From assembly GCA_938011315.1 (NCBI GenBank), contig CALLUG010000001.1, forward strand, positions 47,796 through 111,795: DNA of 64,000 bases, in the 5' to 3' direction. The notes beneath the pieces were generated by a model, which saw only the letters and a list, made by a program, of their open reading frames with translations, ran no database searches and had not been told where the DNA came from. Of this stretch, positions 1-8,861 are shown in pieces (within the stretch, counting starts at the first letter, position 1; each line of letters begins with the position of its first letter). The translations under genes were made by a program, and so were the position numbers. This stretch comes from an uncultured Flavobacteriaceae bacterium (lineage in GTDB: Bacteria; Bacteroidota; Bacteroidia; Flavobacteriales; Flavobacteriaceae).

Positions 1-1
1 A

Positions 2-2269
2 TCTCAAGAGCAAGTGCAGTTGCTAGAGCTTGCAGGCGATGATAGGGAGTTAATGACAGCCCCTTCTGCAGTTGCTCAATCTTTTGATGAGAATAGAATT
101 TTGTATCGTAAAGACATTATAGGAGTCCAAGAGGTATTTGTATTTTCTAACAATCCAGACGATGAATTGTTCGATGTACGGTTTACTTTAGTAGGAGACA
201 ACCAAGGCGATTATGTTTTAACAAACAATAACGCAATAGCTAATGTTTTTGAGTTTATCGCGCCAATAGCTGGTGTGCCTCAAGGCAATTTTGCGCCAGT
301 AACACAGTTGGTTTCACCCGTTAAATTACAGGTAGCTGTAGTTAACGGAACGTACACGCCTACAAAACAAACAACAATTAGCTTTGAAACTGCAGCAAGT
401 ATAAACGATTTGAATTTATTTTCGAGCTTAGATGACGAGGATAATACTGGATTTGCAGCCGATTTTAAAATTAATCAAACCCTTATAAAAAAAGATAGTC
501 TCTGGGCTTTAACGGCTTTTGCTAATAGCACTTTTGTGCAAGATAATTTTAAAACGATAGAACAATTATACAATGTGGAGTTTAATCGCGATTGGAATAT
601 TAATACCCCCCTTGGAAATCAGTCGCTTATTAATACAGGGGTTGAGTTGCATCATAATCAAGGTGGGCTTGTAAAGTATCATTTTGAGCATTTAAATTAC
701 GCTCAAAATTTTAATGGAAATAAGCATAGTGTATCTGCCAATTTTGGATTTAAAAAACTTAATATTTTTTCTAATTCTAGTGTTTTAAATGCAACGTCTA
801 ACAGTAGTAATTCTAGATTTTTAAGATCGTACAATCGCTTTATCTATACACAAGGCAAGTCTTGGCTTGGCGCAAAATTTGCCTTAGAGTCTAACGAGCA
901 GCGCTTAGGTAGTAACGACTCATTAACAGGGTTGAGTCAAAAATTTAGAGCCTATGAAACTTTTGCAGGACTTGGCGATAGCACAAAAGTATTTTTTAAA
1001 TTAGGATACAAAAACAGAGTTAATGATAGTGTAAGAAACAATCGTTTACAGAGTGTAAACACCTCTAACACCTATTATTTAGACACCAAATTATTTCAAA
1101 ACTCGAACACTAATTTGTCACTTTATGTTAACTATAGAGTTTTAAAAAACAACGACACAACTCTAGTTAATGAGCAATCGCTTAACTCTAGATTACAATA
1201 CAGCCAAAAACTTATAAACCGCTTGTTACTTTGGAATACTGTTTTTGAAACGAACTCTGGCACGTTGCCACAACAAGAATTTACGTTTGTAGAGGTCGAT
1301 CCTGGTCAAGGTGTTTTTCAATTTATAGATTTTAACGAAAATGGAATTCGAGAGTTAGATGAGTTTGAAACAGCTACGTTTCAAGATCAAGCTAATTTTA
1401 TTCGTGTATTTTTACCGAATCAAGTATTTATACAAACGCATCAAAACAGGTTAAGCCAAACCCTTACATTTAACCCAAAACATTGGGAATTATCAAAACA
1501 TGGGGTTAAAAAGTTCTGGTCTCATTTTCACAACCAAACATCATATTTAATAGATAGACGCATAAGACGTAATGGCAATAACTTTAATGTTAATCCTTTT
1601 CAAACTAACGCAGAAAACCAATTGGGTTTACAATTAAACATTCGTAATGTGCTGTTTTTTAACAGAGGGCTGCAACGATACACAAGCTCTTATACTTACC
1701 TGTCTAATAAATCTCAGAATGTGCTGTCGATAGGATTTGTAGAAAATGAATTGACAAGTCATCAACTTAATTTTAATCATAAATTTGCAACCCATTGGCT
1801 TTTTAGCCTTGCATCTAGTTTTGAAGTAAATCAAAGCAATACTGAAAATTTTGCAAATAGAAATTTCAGTTTAGACCAAACTGAAATAGCCCCTAGGTTA
1901 TCTTATTTGTTAAACGACAATACACAATTTAACTTATTTTACAGTAATAGCACGAAAGACAACACGTTGGGAATGGAATCTCTTAATCAACAAAATTTGG
2001 GACTTTCCTTTTCTTTTGCAAATGCACAAAAAGCAGCAATAAGTGGGGAGTTTAATTTTTTCTCTAACGATTTTTTAGGCAATGCTAATACGCCTGTCGG
2101 ATTTCAAATATTAGAAGGATTACAGCCTGGAAGGAATTTTACATGGCGTTTATTGGCTCAAAAAAAGTTGACTAAATTTTTAGATTTAAACCTAAATTAT
2201 TTGGGTAGAAAATCCGAAAATAGCCGTACAATACACACAGGTACAATACAGTTAAAAGCATATTTTTAA
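2..2269 (+). CDS. Large outer-membrane beta-barrel-like protein, 5' end cut by window
   Basis: The reading frame is open to the left window edge (the GTG at 14 is internal to it), so this is the C-terminal 755 or so codons of a longer gene. The sequence is rich in Asn, Ser and aromatic residues, with alternating polar/hydrophobic stretches ending in LKAYF, as in outer-membrane barrels that finish on Phe. Around residues 439-450 (counting from the GTG) there is an EF-hand-like loop, DFNENGIRELDE, with acidic or Asn ligands at positions 1, 3, 5 and 12, followed by a stretch that looks conserved (FQDQANFIRVFLPNQ). I recognise the type as a large conserved Flavobacteriaceae surface protein of unknown function but cannot name it. 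It converges on asd with a 34-base gap. Confidence 0.7.
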   Translation, partial: SQEQVQLLELAGDDRELMTAPSAVAQSFDENRILYRKDIIGVQEVFVFSNNPDDELFDVRFTLVGDNQGDYVLTNNNAIANVFEFIAPIAGVPQGNFAPVTQLVSPVKLQVAVVNGTYTPTKQTTISFETAASINDLNLFSSLDDEDNTGFAADFKINQTLIKKDSLWALTAFANSTFVQDNFKTIEQLYNVEFNRDWNINTPLGNQSLINTGVELHHNQGGLVKYHFEHLNYAQNFNGNKHSVSANFGFKKLNIFSNSSVLNATSNSSNSRFLRSYNRFIYTQGKSWLGAKFALESNEQRLGSNDSLTGLSQKFRAYETFAGLGDSTKVFFKLGYKNRVNDSVRNNRLQSVNTSNTYYLDTKLFQNSNTNLSLYVNYRVLKNNDTTLVNEQSLNSRLQYSQKLINRLLLWNTVFETNSGTLPQQEFTFVEVDPGQGVFQFIDFNENGIRELDEFETATFQDQANFIRVFLPNQVFIQTHQNRLSQTLTFNPKHWELSKHGVKKFWSHFHNQTSYLIDRRIRRNGNNFNVNPFQTNAENQLGLQLNIRNVLFFNRGLQRYTSSYTYLSNKSQNVLSIGFVENELTSHQLNFNHKFATHWLFSLASSFEVNQSNTENFANRNFSLDQTEIAPRLSYLLNDNTQFNLFYSNSTKDNTLGMESLNQQNLGLSFSFANAQKAAISGEFNFFSNDFLGNANTPVGFQILEGLQPGRNFTWRLLAQKKLTKFLDLNLNYLGRKSENSRTIHTGTIQLKAYF

Positions 2270-2303
2270 TTTCAGAATTTCTTTTTCCAAGGTTAAACTA
2301 GCA

Positions 2304-3293
2304 TTACACCAAATTGTGTTGTACTAAATACTCGGCAATTTGTACGGTATTAGTTGCTGCACCTTTTCTCAAGTTATCACTTACAATCCACATATTGAGG
2401 GAGTTGGGCTGCGATTCGTCTCGCCTAAGCCTTCCTACAAACACCTCATCTTTATCCTTAGCGTATATGGGCATAGGATAGGTGTTTGTATCGATATTAT
2501 CTTGTACAACAACCCCAGGAGTGTCGTTTAGCAAATGACGTACTGTGCTTAAATCAAAATCGGTTTTAAAAGCAACATTTACAGACTCGCTATGTCCACC
2601 AGAGGTAGGTATTCTAACGGCTGTGGCAGTTATTGCGATGCTTCTGTCGTCAAGAATTTTTTGAGTTTCTCTTACAAGCTTCATTTCTTCCTTAGTGTAG
2701 CCATTCTCTTCAAACACATCGCAGTGTGGTAAGGCGTTTTCATAAATTGGATAAGGATAAGCCATTTCACCCTTAACGCCTGTCATTTCATTTTTTAGCT
2801 GCTGTACTGCTTTTACCCCTGTACCTGTTATAGATTGATAGGTAGAAATAACCAAACGTTTAATGCTGTATAGTTTATGTAATGATGATAAGGCTAATAC
2901 CATTTGTATGGTAGAGCAATTAGGGTTGGCAATAATTTTGTTAGCTTTTGTTAGTTGCGTTGCGTTAATTTCTGGAACTACTAAAGGTATGGTGTGATCC
3001 ATTCTCCATGCAGAAGAATTGTCTATTACCGTAGTTCCTACTTTTGCAAATTTGGGAGCCCACTCTAGAGATGTACTACTTCCTGCAGAAAACAAGGCTA
3101 TACTTGGTTGTTTTGCAATAGCAGTTGCTAAATCTACAATGGTATAGGTCTTATTTTTAAAAACGATTGTTTTTCCTACACTACGCTCTGATGCCACTGG
3201 GATTAGCTCCGAAACAGGAAAGTTTCGTTCTTCCAAGATTGTTAGCATTACAGTACCTACTAAACCTGTAGCACCTATAACAGCAATTTTCAT
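2304..3293 (-). CDS. asd: Aspartate-semialdehyde dehydrogenase
   Basis: The enzyme reduces aspartyl-4-phosphate to aspartate semialdehyde with NADPH, the branch point to lysine/diaminopimelate, threonine and methionine; it is cytoplasmic. The N-terminus carries the Rossmann motif GATGLVG (residues 7-13). The active-site Cys is C126 in NPNCSTIQ, and the catalytic His lies in the conserved PTSGGHSESVNV segment near residue 240. The length of 329 is usual for the family. A TATTTTTG -7 box ends 20 bases before the ATG, which supports this start. A terminator-like hairpin separates it from mscL upstream, so it is probably transcribed alone. Confidence 0.95.
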   Translation of the reverse strand: MKIAVIGATGLVGTVMLTILEERNFPVSELIPVASERSVGKTIVFKNKTYTIVDLATAIAKQPSIALFSAGSSTSLEWAPKFAKVGTTVIDNSSAWRMDHTIPLVVPEINATQLTKANKIIANPNCSTIQMVLALSSLHKLYSIKRLVISTYQSITGTGVKAVQQLKNEMTGVKGEMAYPYPIYENALPHCDVFEENGYTKEEMKLVRETQKILDDRSIAITATAVRIPTSGGHSESVNVAFKTDFDLSTVRHLLNDTPGVVVQDNIDTNTYPMPIYAKDKDEVFVGRLRRDESQPNSLNMWIVSDNLRKGAATNTVQIAEYLVQHNLV

Positions 3294-3313
3294 ATATCTA
3301 TATTATTTTTATA

Positions 3314-3321
3314 CAAAAATA
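3314..3321 (-). promoter_or_regulatory. asd promoter -7 box
   Basis: On the minus strand this reads TATTTTTG, matching the Bacteroidota -7 consensus TAnnTTTG, with a 20-base leader to the asd ATG. No clear -33 element was identified. Confidence 0.5.
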
Positions 3322-3346
3322 AATATAATACGTTTAGCGTTGAACA

Positions 3347-3383
3347 TAAAAAAGCACCTCTTTACTAATAGAGATGCTTTTAA
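3347..3383 (-). terminator. Hairpin terminator after mscL
   Basis: An inverted repeat AAAAGCA-CTCT / AGAGATGCTTTT with an 8-base loop and T-rich flanks on both sides lies just downstream of the mscL stop. It could work in either direction, but its position fits termination of mscL before asd. Confidence 0.7.
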
Positions 3384-3423
3384 TACAAATATATTGGTTG
3401 GTTATATATTTTTGGTTTAAATT

Positions 3424-3825
3424 TTACTTTTTAAGTAAGTCTCTTATTTCTGACAATAATTCATTATCTGATGGTCCTGCAGGTGCAGCTGGTGCAGGAG
3501 GTGTTTTTGTTTTATTATAAGCTTTTATAATTACAAACATAACCAAACCTACAATTAATAAGTTGATAATTGTATTTACCCAAGCACCCCATAAAATAGC
3601 ATTTTCTGGAGTTGCAACAACACCTGCGGCGTCGACTACAGCTTCGTCAAGAACAATTTTTAATTGTGAAAAATCTGTTCCTCCTGTAAAGTGCCCTACA
3701 ATAGGCATAATAATACTATTTACAAATCCATTAACCACTAGGCCAATTGCAGTTGCCATAATAACAGCCACGGCAAATTCTACCACGCCGCCAGTCATTA
3801 TAAATGCTCTAAACTCTTTTAACAT
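3424..3825 (-). CDS. mscL: Large-conductance mechanosensitive channel
   Basis: MscL forms a pentameric inner-membrane pore that opens under membrane tension and releases solutes during hypo-osmotic shock. The first helix, with the glycine-rich pore segment AVAVIMATAIGLVVNGFV (about residues 18-35), is followed by the conserved SIIMPIVG, a periplasmic loop, and TM2 (about 80-103). The C-terminal bundle helix ends ELLSEIRDLLKK after an Ala/Pro linker. Length 133 is typical. It is a single gene followed by a hairpin terminator. Confidence 0.95.
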   Translation of the reverse strand: MLKEFRAFIMTGGVVEFAVAVIMATAIGLVVNGFVNSIIMPIVGHFTGGTDFSQLKIVLDEAVVDAAGVVATPENAILWGAWVNTIINLLIVGLVMFVIIKAYNKTKTPPAPAAPAGPSDNELLSEIRDLLKK

Positions 3826-3905
3826 AATTATCTATTTTTAGTTATTTTATGCCGCCAATTTAGTTAATTTTTTTAACTATTAAATTAAAAATTACTTTTT
3901 TATTG

Positions 3906-5018
3906 CTATTTATCTCGATAAAATATTCGTTTTACACGTTGAGATATACTTGCTAATATTTCGTAGCTAATTGTATTTATAGGATTTGCAAGGTTTTCAA
4001 TAGTATGTGTGGTGTCAAATATAATAACTTCATCACCCTCTTTACAACTAATTTCTGTAATGTTTACCATAATCATGTCCATACAAACATTACCAATTAT
4101 TACTGCTTTTTTTTGGTTTATGTATACAAATCCTTTTCCGTTTCCTAGCTGACGTGTTATGCCGTCGGCATGTCCTATAGGGATGGTTGCTATTTTTTGA
4201 GGGCTATTACTTTTGTAGGCACGGTTATACCCTACGGTATCTCCTTTTTGAATGTAATGAATTTGAGAAATTACAGATTTTAAGGTTGCAATTGGTTTTA
4301 AGTTTTTATTTTGTATTTCAGAATTTCCAAAGCCGTATAAGCCAATTCCGCTACGTACCATATTGAAATGTGCTTCTGGATAGTTTAATAACCCTGAAGT
4401 ATTGCATAAATGCAGTAAGGGTTTATGCTGGAGTTGTTGCGACAGCATATGTGCAACGTTTGTAAATGTTTTAATTTGTGTTTTTGTAAACTCAATTTCG
4501 TTAATATCCTCACTGGCAGCTAAGTGCGAAAAAATGCCTTTTAGATGTATTGCTTTAGTGTTTTGAAGTGTTTTGAGTAATTCACCACAGTCATTTTTGG
4601 AAAACCCTATCCGATTTAGTCCTGTATTAAGTTTTATGTGTACTGGGTAATTTGTTTTATGTTCTTTGTCGAGAATGCTTATAAACTCGTTTAAAATATT
4701 AAACTGATATAAGCTAGGTTCTAAACAATATGCGATAAGTTGTTTTAAGTTTACTGCTTGTGGGTGTAGCACTAAAATGGGAGTAGTAATTCCTGCCTTT
4801 CTTAATGCAACTCCTTCGCTCGTATATGCTACCGAAAAATAATCTATGCCAAGTGTTTCTAAATATTTTGCAATTTCAATAGCATCACTGCCATATGCAA
4901 ATGCTTTTACAACGGCCATAAATTTTGTGCTAGGCTGCAGTTTTGATTTTAAATACTTAAAATTTTGTTTTAAGGCACTTAGGTTTATTTCAAGTACGGT
5001 TTCTTTAGCTTTCGGCAT
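3906..5018 (-). CDS. alr: Alanine racemase
   Basis: PLP-dependent racemase producing D-alanine for peptidoglycan. The PLP lysine is K38 in [12 protein letters not shown] (the family usually has AVVKANAYGHG). The second catalytic base is the Tyr in the GYNRAYKS segment near residue 260. The C-terminal beta domain contains the conserved [11 protein letters not shown] strand. Length 370 is normal. The start overlaps the 3' end of tdk by 14 bases, so the two genes are probably co-transcribed from upstream of tdk. Confidence 0.95.
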   Translation of the reverse strand: MPKAKETVLEINLSALKQNFKYLKSKLQPSTKFMAVVKAFAYGSDAIEIAKYLETLGIDYFSVAYTSEGVALRKAGITTPILVLHPQAVNLKQLIAYCLEPSLYQFNILNEFISILDKEHKTNYPVHIKLNTGLNRIGFSKNDCGELLKTLQNTKAIHLKGIFSHLAASEDINEIEFTKTQIKTFTNVAHMLSQQLQHKPLLHLCNTSGLLNYPEAHFNMVRSGIGLYGFGNSEIQNKNLKPIATLKSVISQIHYIQKGDTVGYNRAYKSNSPQKIATIPIGHADGITRQLGNGKGFVYINQKKAVIIGNVCMDMIMVNITEISCKEGDEVIIFDTTHTIENLANPINTISYEILASISQRVKRIFYRDK

Positions 5019-5655
5019 TATGATTTGGTTTAGAAAGCGTTTTTTTAGTGCTATTAGTTTGTTCGTTCTTGAGATTAGATTTTTGCATTGCTTTGTAGTA
5101 TGCAGCTCTGCTTAGGGGTTCATAGGCTTCAACTTCTCCGAGCATAACAAGGGTGTTGTTGTTGGATTTGCGGTAGCTATACTGCGCCAAGTTTCCTGTT
5201 TTGGTACATACAGCGTGTACTTTGGTTACATACTCTGCCGTAGCCATTAAATTGGGCATTGGACCAAAAGGATTTCCTTTAAAATCCATATCTAACCCAG
5301 CAACAATAACCCGAATGCCCTTGTTGGCTAGGTTGTTACAAACACGTACAATTTCGTTGTCAAAAAACTGTGCTTCGTCTATTCCAACCACGTCACAATT
5401 ATCTGCCAAAATAGGAATGTTAGCAGCAGCAGGTACTGCTGTAGATAAAATTTGATTGTTGTCGTGCGATACGACGTTGTCTTGATCGTAACGAGTATCT
5501 ATGGTAGGCTTAAATATTTCAACCTTTTGTTTAGCAAATTGCGCTCGTTTTAGCCTTCGGATTAGCTCCTCGGTTTTTCCAGAAAACATAGAGCCACAAA
5601 TAACTTCTATCCAGCCAAACTGTTCTTTAGGATTTACTGTATTTTCAAGAAACAT
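5005..5655 (-). CDS. tdk: Thymidine kinase, type II
   Basis: Salvage enzyme that phosphorylates thymidine to dTMP with ATP. The P-loop is GSMFSGKT (residues 21-28), the Walker B-like catalytic segment is DEAQFFDN, and a lasso-domain sequence follows ([14 protein letters not shown]). Type II kinases generally bind a structural zinc through two Cys pairs. Here only one Cys is seen at the first pair (CTKTG) and the second pair is absent, so the zinc site looks lost. The C-terminal tail (about residues 195-216) is Asn/Lys-rich. It is the first gene of a probable tdk-alr unit. Confidence 0.93.
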   Translation of the reverse strand: MFLENTVNPKEQFGWIEVICGSMFSGKTEELIRRLKRAQFAKQKVEIFKPTIDTRYDQDNVVSHDNNQILSTAVPAAANIPILADNCDVVGIDEAQFFDNEIVRVCNNLANKGIRVIVAGLDMDFKGNPFGPMPNLMATAEYVTKVHAVCTKTGNLAQYSYRKSNNNTLVMLGEVEAYEPLSRAAYYKAMQKSNLKNEQTNSTKKTLSKPNHNAES

Positions 5656-5720
5656 GCTCTAGTGTTAGGGGGTTAACATAAATTTTGTTGTGTATAAAAG
5701 TACAATAATTTTTGAGTACA

Positions 5721-6758
5721 TTAAGTATTATTTATGCACTCTATACCAGAGGCGATAAGTTGCCATTGTAAACGTAATTGATCGTCCCAAGGCATCGGTT
5801 TTATGTTTAGATTTTGCATTTCTTTAGTTAAGTTTGAAGCACTTAAATCTCCAGAAATTAATAAGGATTTCCATAATGAAAACTGAGCAGACCATTCTTG
5901 CAAATAAGTATCTGGCCAAACCAAAGGGCGTTCTTTTTTAGGAAATAAAAATAAAGGCATCTCTGAAACTAAGCTCAAACAATCCCCTCCTAAACTGCGG
6001 ATAGACTCCATAGAGTTTGCGTGAAACTTATTCGCCATTTTAGGCTCGTTACGGTTTAGAAAATAATGCTGCATACCTTTAGCACTTGGGCAAGAACAAA
6101 ATCCTTCTGCAATACGGTAAAACCCTTTTTCTCCATGTCTATCCAAATCGAATAAGTCATAACCTAAAGAGCTTGTTCTCTTTGCGCATTGTTGTTGTAA
6201 ACTGTATGTTTTATTTGCCCAAGCCCTATTAATTAAAAACCAAGCGCCATAGGCTTTTGCCATTCCATGAAGAGAAACATGGAGGTTAAATGGGGCTTTT
6301 GCAGTTTTCCAAAAATTGTAAACAGCAGTGTTTTCTGGACGTAAAGCAGCTATACGTTTATCAATTGGGTATCCAAATTCTAAGTCTTTGCCAGGGGGTT
6401 CCCTAACAACATTTATAAGATACTTAGCCAAATCGGTATTTTTATCCTTATAACTATACCATTTTTTATTAACAAACTCACCGTCAGGATTAGTATGTGG
6501 TACGATATACCAACTGTAGTTTTTTAGTAAGCTATTTGTTTTTGGTAAGTTAGATAGGTAAGATACGAGCTTTTTTAGTAATAATGGTCCAATAGGTTCA
6601 TCGGCATGATTTCCGGCAATTAAGCTTATGTTTTTTAAGCCTTTTCCAAATTTAAACCCTTGTATTGATCTTCCTTTAACAGAGGTTCCTATGGTGCAGC
6701 CTTCAACAGCAACTAAGGGTTGTTTTAAGATTTCATTAATATGAGAATACAGAGTCAT
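5721..6758 (-). CDS. M14-family zinc carboxypeptidase
   Basis: A metallopeptidase of the carboxypeptidase A/succinylglutamate desuccinylase superfamily. The zinc-binding His-x-x-Glu is in GNHADEPIG (about residues 50-58). The third zinc ligand is a His in the FNLHVSLHGMA segment, and the general-base Glu is in LVSEMPLFLFP near residue 270. There is no signal peptide, so it is probably cytoplasmic. The sequence does not show whether the substrate is a peptide or an acylated amino acid. It precedes tdk on the same strand with a 65-base gap and follows the DUF1348 gene by 29 bases. Confidence 0.8.
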   Translation of the reverse strand: MTLYSHINEILKQPLVAVEGCTIGTSVKGRSIQGFKFGKGLKNISLIAGNHADEPIGPLLLKKLVSYLSNLPKTNSLLKNYSWYIVPHTNPDGEFVNKKWYSYKDKNTDLAKYLINVVREPPGKDLEFGYPIDKRIAALRPENTAVYNFWKTAKAPFNLHVSLHGMAKAYGAWFLINRAWANKTYSLQQQCAKRTSSLGYDLFDLDRHGEKGFYRIAEGFCSCPSAKGMQHYFLNRNEPKMANKFHANSMESIRSLGGDCLSLVSEMPLFLFPKKERPLVWPDTYLQEWSAQFSLWKSLLISGDLSASNLTKEMQNLNIKPMPWDDQLRLQWQLIASGIECINNT

Positions 6759-6787
6759 AATGTTACGGCATGTTCACATTAATCTTG

Positions 6788-7198
6788 CTATAGTTTTCTG
6801 TCTGCCTCATTAATTTTATAATCATTAATACTTGCGTAGCGTTTTGTCATAAGACCATTAGAATCAAACTCCCAATTTTCATTTCCGTAAGCCCGAAACC
6901 ATTGTCCTGCTTTATTTCGGTATTCATATTCAAATCGCACAGCAATTCTATTATTGTTATAAGCCCAAAGTTCTTTTTTTAGTTTGTAGTCGATTTCATT
7001 ATTCCATTTGTTTTCCAAAAAAGCACGAACTTCTTCTCTACCATTAATAAATTGGGATCGATTACGCCACTCAGTATCCACACTATAAGCCATAGCTACT
7101 TTTTCTGGATTTTTAGTGTTCCAAGCATCTTCTGCGGCTTGTATTTTTTGTTGTGCTGTTTGTAGTGTAAAGGGCGGTAAGGGTAGTTTTTGTTCCAT
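6788..7198 (-). CDS. DUF1348 / NTF2-like protein
   Basis: A 136-residue protein of the SnoaL/NTF2 fold, DUF1348 type. Characteristic stretches are EDAWNTKNPEKVAMAYSVD, WRNRSQFINGREEVRAFL and FRAYGNENWEFDSNGLM. Such cone-shaped folds bind small hydrophobic ligands, but no function is known for this subfamily. The whole length is one domain with no signal peptide. It probably shares a transcript with the M14 peptidase gene 29 bases downstream. No partner that would explain its job is visible. Confidence 0.8.
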   Translation of the reverse strand: MEQKLPLPPFTLQTAQQKIQAAEDAWNTKNPEKVAMAYSVDTEWRNRSQFINGREEVRAFLENKWNNEIDYKLKKELWAYNNNRIAVRFEYEYRNKAGQWFRAYGNENWEFDSNGLMTKRYASINDYKINEADRKL

Positions 7199-7289
7199 AA
7201 TAGTTAATTACTATTGGCTACTAATTGTAAGGTTTAGAAATTAAAAAACTGCAATTGAATTGTTCTTAATTAGGCTCAATCTAATATTT

Positions 7290-8543
7290 TTATAGATTAA
7301 AGGCTGTTTTTATGTCGTTTACGTAATCTAGTTTTTCCCAAGTAAATAGCTCTACGTCTATGGTTTGCGATTCCCCATTGGGTTTGTAAAATGTTTTGGA
7401 TACGATTTCGTTTTTTCTTCCCATATGTCCATAAGCAGCTGTTTCGCTATACATTGGGTTACGTAGTTTTAAACGGGACTCTATAGCAGCTGGTCGCATA
7501 TCGAAAATAGCACTAATTTTTTTTGCAATGTCGCCATCACTAATATTGAGAGGGCATGTGCCGTAAGTGTTTACAAAAATCCCCATAGGTTCTACAACGC
7601 CAATGGCATAGGAAACTTGTACTAAAATTTCGTTACAAACACCTGCGGCAACTAAGTTTTTAGCAATGTGCCTTGTTGCATAGGCAGCACTTCTGTCAAC
7701 TTTGCTTGGGTCTTTTCCTGAAAATGCACCGCCACCGTGAGCTCCTTTTCCGCCGTAAGTATCGACTATAATTTTTCGTCCTGTCAATCCGGTATCGCCG
7801 TGTGGTCCCCCAATCACAAATTTTCCGGTAGGGTTTATATGGTATGTAATATTATTATTAAACAGTGCTTGTATATTGCTAGGGAGTTGCGCAATAACTC
7901 TAGGGATTAAAATGTTTATAACATCTTCCCTAATTTTACTAAGCATGGCATCGTCTGTGTCAAAATCGTCATGTTGTGTGGATACTACAATAGCATCAAT
8001 ACGTTGAGGGATATTGTCGTCGTTGTAAGCTATGGTTACTTGGCTCTTGGAGTCGGGCCTTAGGTAGGTAACGTCGTTATTTTCTCTTCGTAATTTTGCA
8101 AGTTCTATTAAAATTTTGTGAGACAAATCTAGCGCTAAAGGCATGTAGTTTTCTGTTTCTTTAGTTGCGTAACCAAACATCATTCCTTGGTCTCCAGCGC
8201 CTTGTTCGTCTTTGCTAGCTCTATCTATGCCACGGTTAATATCATCAGACTGTTCGTGTATGGCAGAGAATACGCCGCACGAGTTGCCATCAAACATATA
8301 TTCGCTTTTTGTGTAACCAATGTTGTTTATGGTTTCTCTTGCTATTTTTTGAACATCAAGATATGTTTTAGATTTTACCTCTCCAGCAAGAACAACTTGT
8401 CCTGTAGTGACTAAGGTTTCGCAGGCTACTTTTGAGTTTTTGTCGAAAGCTAAAAAATTATCGATTAGTGCATCGCTAATTTGGTCTGCTACTTTGTCTG
8501 GATGTCCTTCTGAAACACTTTCTGATGTAAATAAATACCCCAT
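7290..8543 (-). CDS. metK: S-adenosylmethionine synthase
   Basis: Makes SAM from methionine and ATP. Family signatures are [16 protein letters not shown] (residues 14-29), [12 protein letters not shown] (about 116-127) and the P-loop-like [19 protein letters not shown] (about 271-289). Length 417 is normal for Bacteroidota. The leader carries a SAM-II riboswitch directly behind a TATCTTTG promoter, so the product SAM probably feeds back on expression. SAM users in the window include the adjacent C5 methyltransferase, ArsM, ArsS and TrmN6. Confidence 0.97.
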   Translation of the reverse strand: MGYLFTSESVSEGHPDKVADQISDALIDNFLAFDKNSKVACETLVTTGQVVLAGEVKSKTYLDVQKIARETINNIGYTKSEYMFDGNSCGVFSAIHEQSDDINRGIDRASKDEQGAGDQGMMFGYATKETENYMPLALDLSHKILIELAKLRRENNDVTYLRPDSKSQVTIAYNDDNIPQRIDAIVVSTQHDDFDTDDAMLSKIREDVINILIPRVIAQLPSNIQALFNNNITYHINPTGKFVIGGPHGDTGLTGRKIIVDTYGGKGAHGGGAFSGKDPSKVDRSAAYATRHIAKNLVAAGVCNEILVQVSYAIGVVEPMGIFVNTYGTCPLNISDGDIAKKISAIFDMRPAAIESRLKLRNPMYSETAAYGHMGRKNEIVSKTFYKPNGESQTIDVELFTWEKLDYVNDIKTAFNL

Positions 8544-8593
8544 TCTATTTTTTAAATTATATTGAAGATTTGACGAAAGCGTCGAAGGAAGTT

Positions 8594-8672
8594 TACACTG
8601 CCTTTAGCATTTTTATCTCAAACAATAATACGTGTTAGAGTGAGGTTGCAATCAGTCAAATCTATCCTCATG
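8594..8672 (-). ncRNA. SAM-II riboswitch in the metK leader
   Basis: On the minus strand a stem TGAGG/CCTCA (8666-8670 with 8641-8645) closes a loop containing GATTTGACTGATTGCAA. About 30 bases later comes GATAAAAATGCTAAAGGCAG. This is the SAM-II (metA-motif) pattern, with loop GATTT...TTGCAA and 3' strand GATAAA...GCTAAA. The pseudoknot is supported by ACTG in the loop pairing with CAGT at the 3' end, and GCA with TGC. The aptamer begins right after the predicted transcription start. Its 3' end is about 50 bases before the ATG, so control may be less direct than plain occlusion of the ribosome site. Recognised by eye, not by a covariance model. Confidence 0.85.
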
Positions 8673-8680
8673 TTGTTATA

Positions 8681-8688
8681 CAAAGATA
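8681..8688 (-). promoter_or_regulatory. metK promoter -7 box
   Basis: On the minus strand this is TATCTTTG, a perfect TAnnTTTG box. Transcription would begin a few bases downstream, just before the first stem of the SAM-II aptamer. A good -33 TTG is not obvious. Confidence 0.65.
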
Positions 8689-8861
8689 CATATTATATCT
8701 AAAAAAAACAGACTAAATAAAAGAACAAAGTTTAACTAACAGAAATGTAAATTAATAGTATGAATCATATTGTAATTTTGATTATGAAATACTTTGTGTA
8801 AGTAGCTGTAATTAATGAATGGTAAGCGACTTGTATCCTTGCTTTTTTTGGTAGAGATAGT

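Larger units (their letters stand above)
8544..8861. other. Gene-free stretch between the R-M genes and metK
   Basis: This 318-base interval holds the metK leader, the SAM-II aptamer and the metK promoter (8544-8690). The remaining 170 bases, up to the restriction gene stop, are AT-rich with no ORF or clear terminator. A weak hairpin (GACG-CTTT-CGTC, about 8571-8583) lies between aptamer and start codon and has no T-run. Confidence 0.6.

Noticed and set aside
8571..8590. Hairpin GACG-CTTT-CGTC in the metK leader as an intrinsic terminator
   Set aside because: Stem is only 4-6 pairs and no T-run follows, so it is not a credible terminator.
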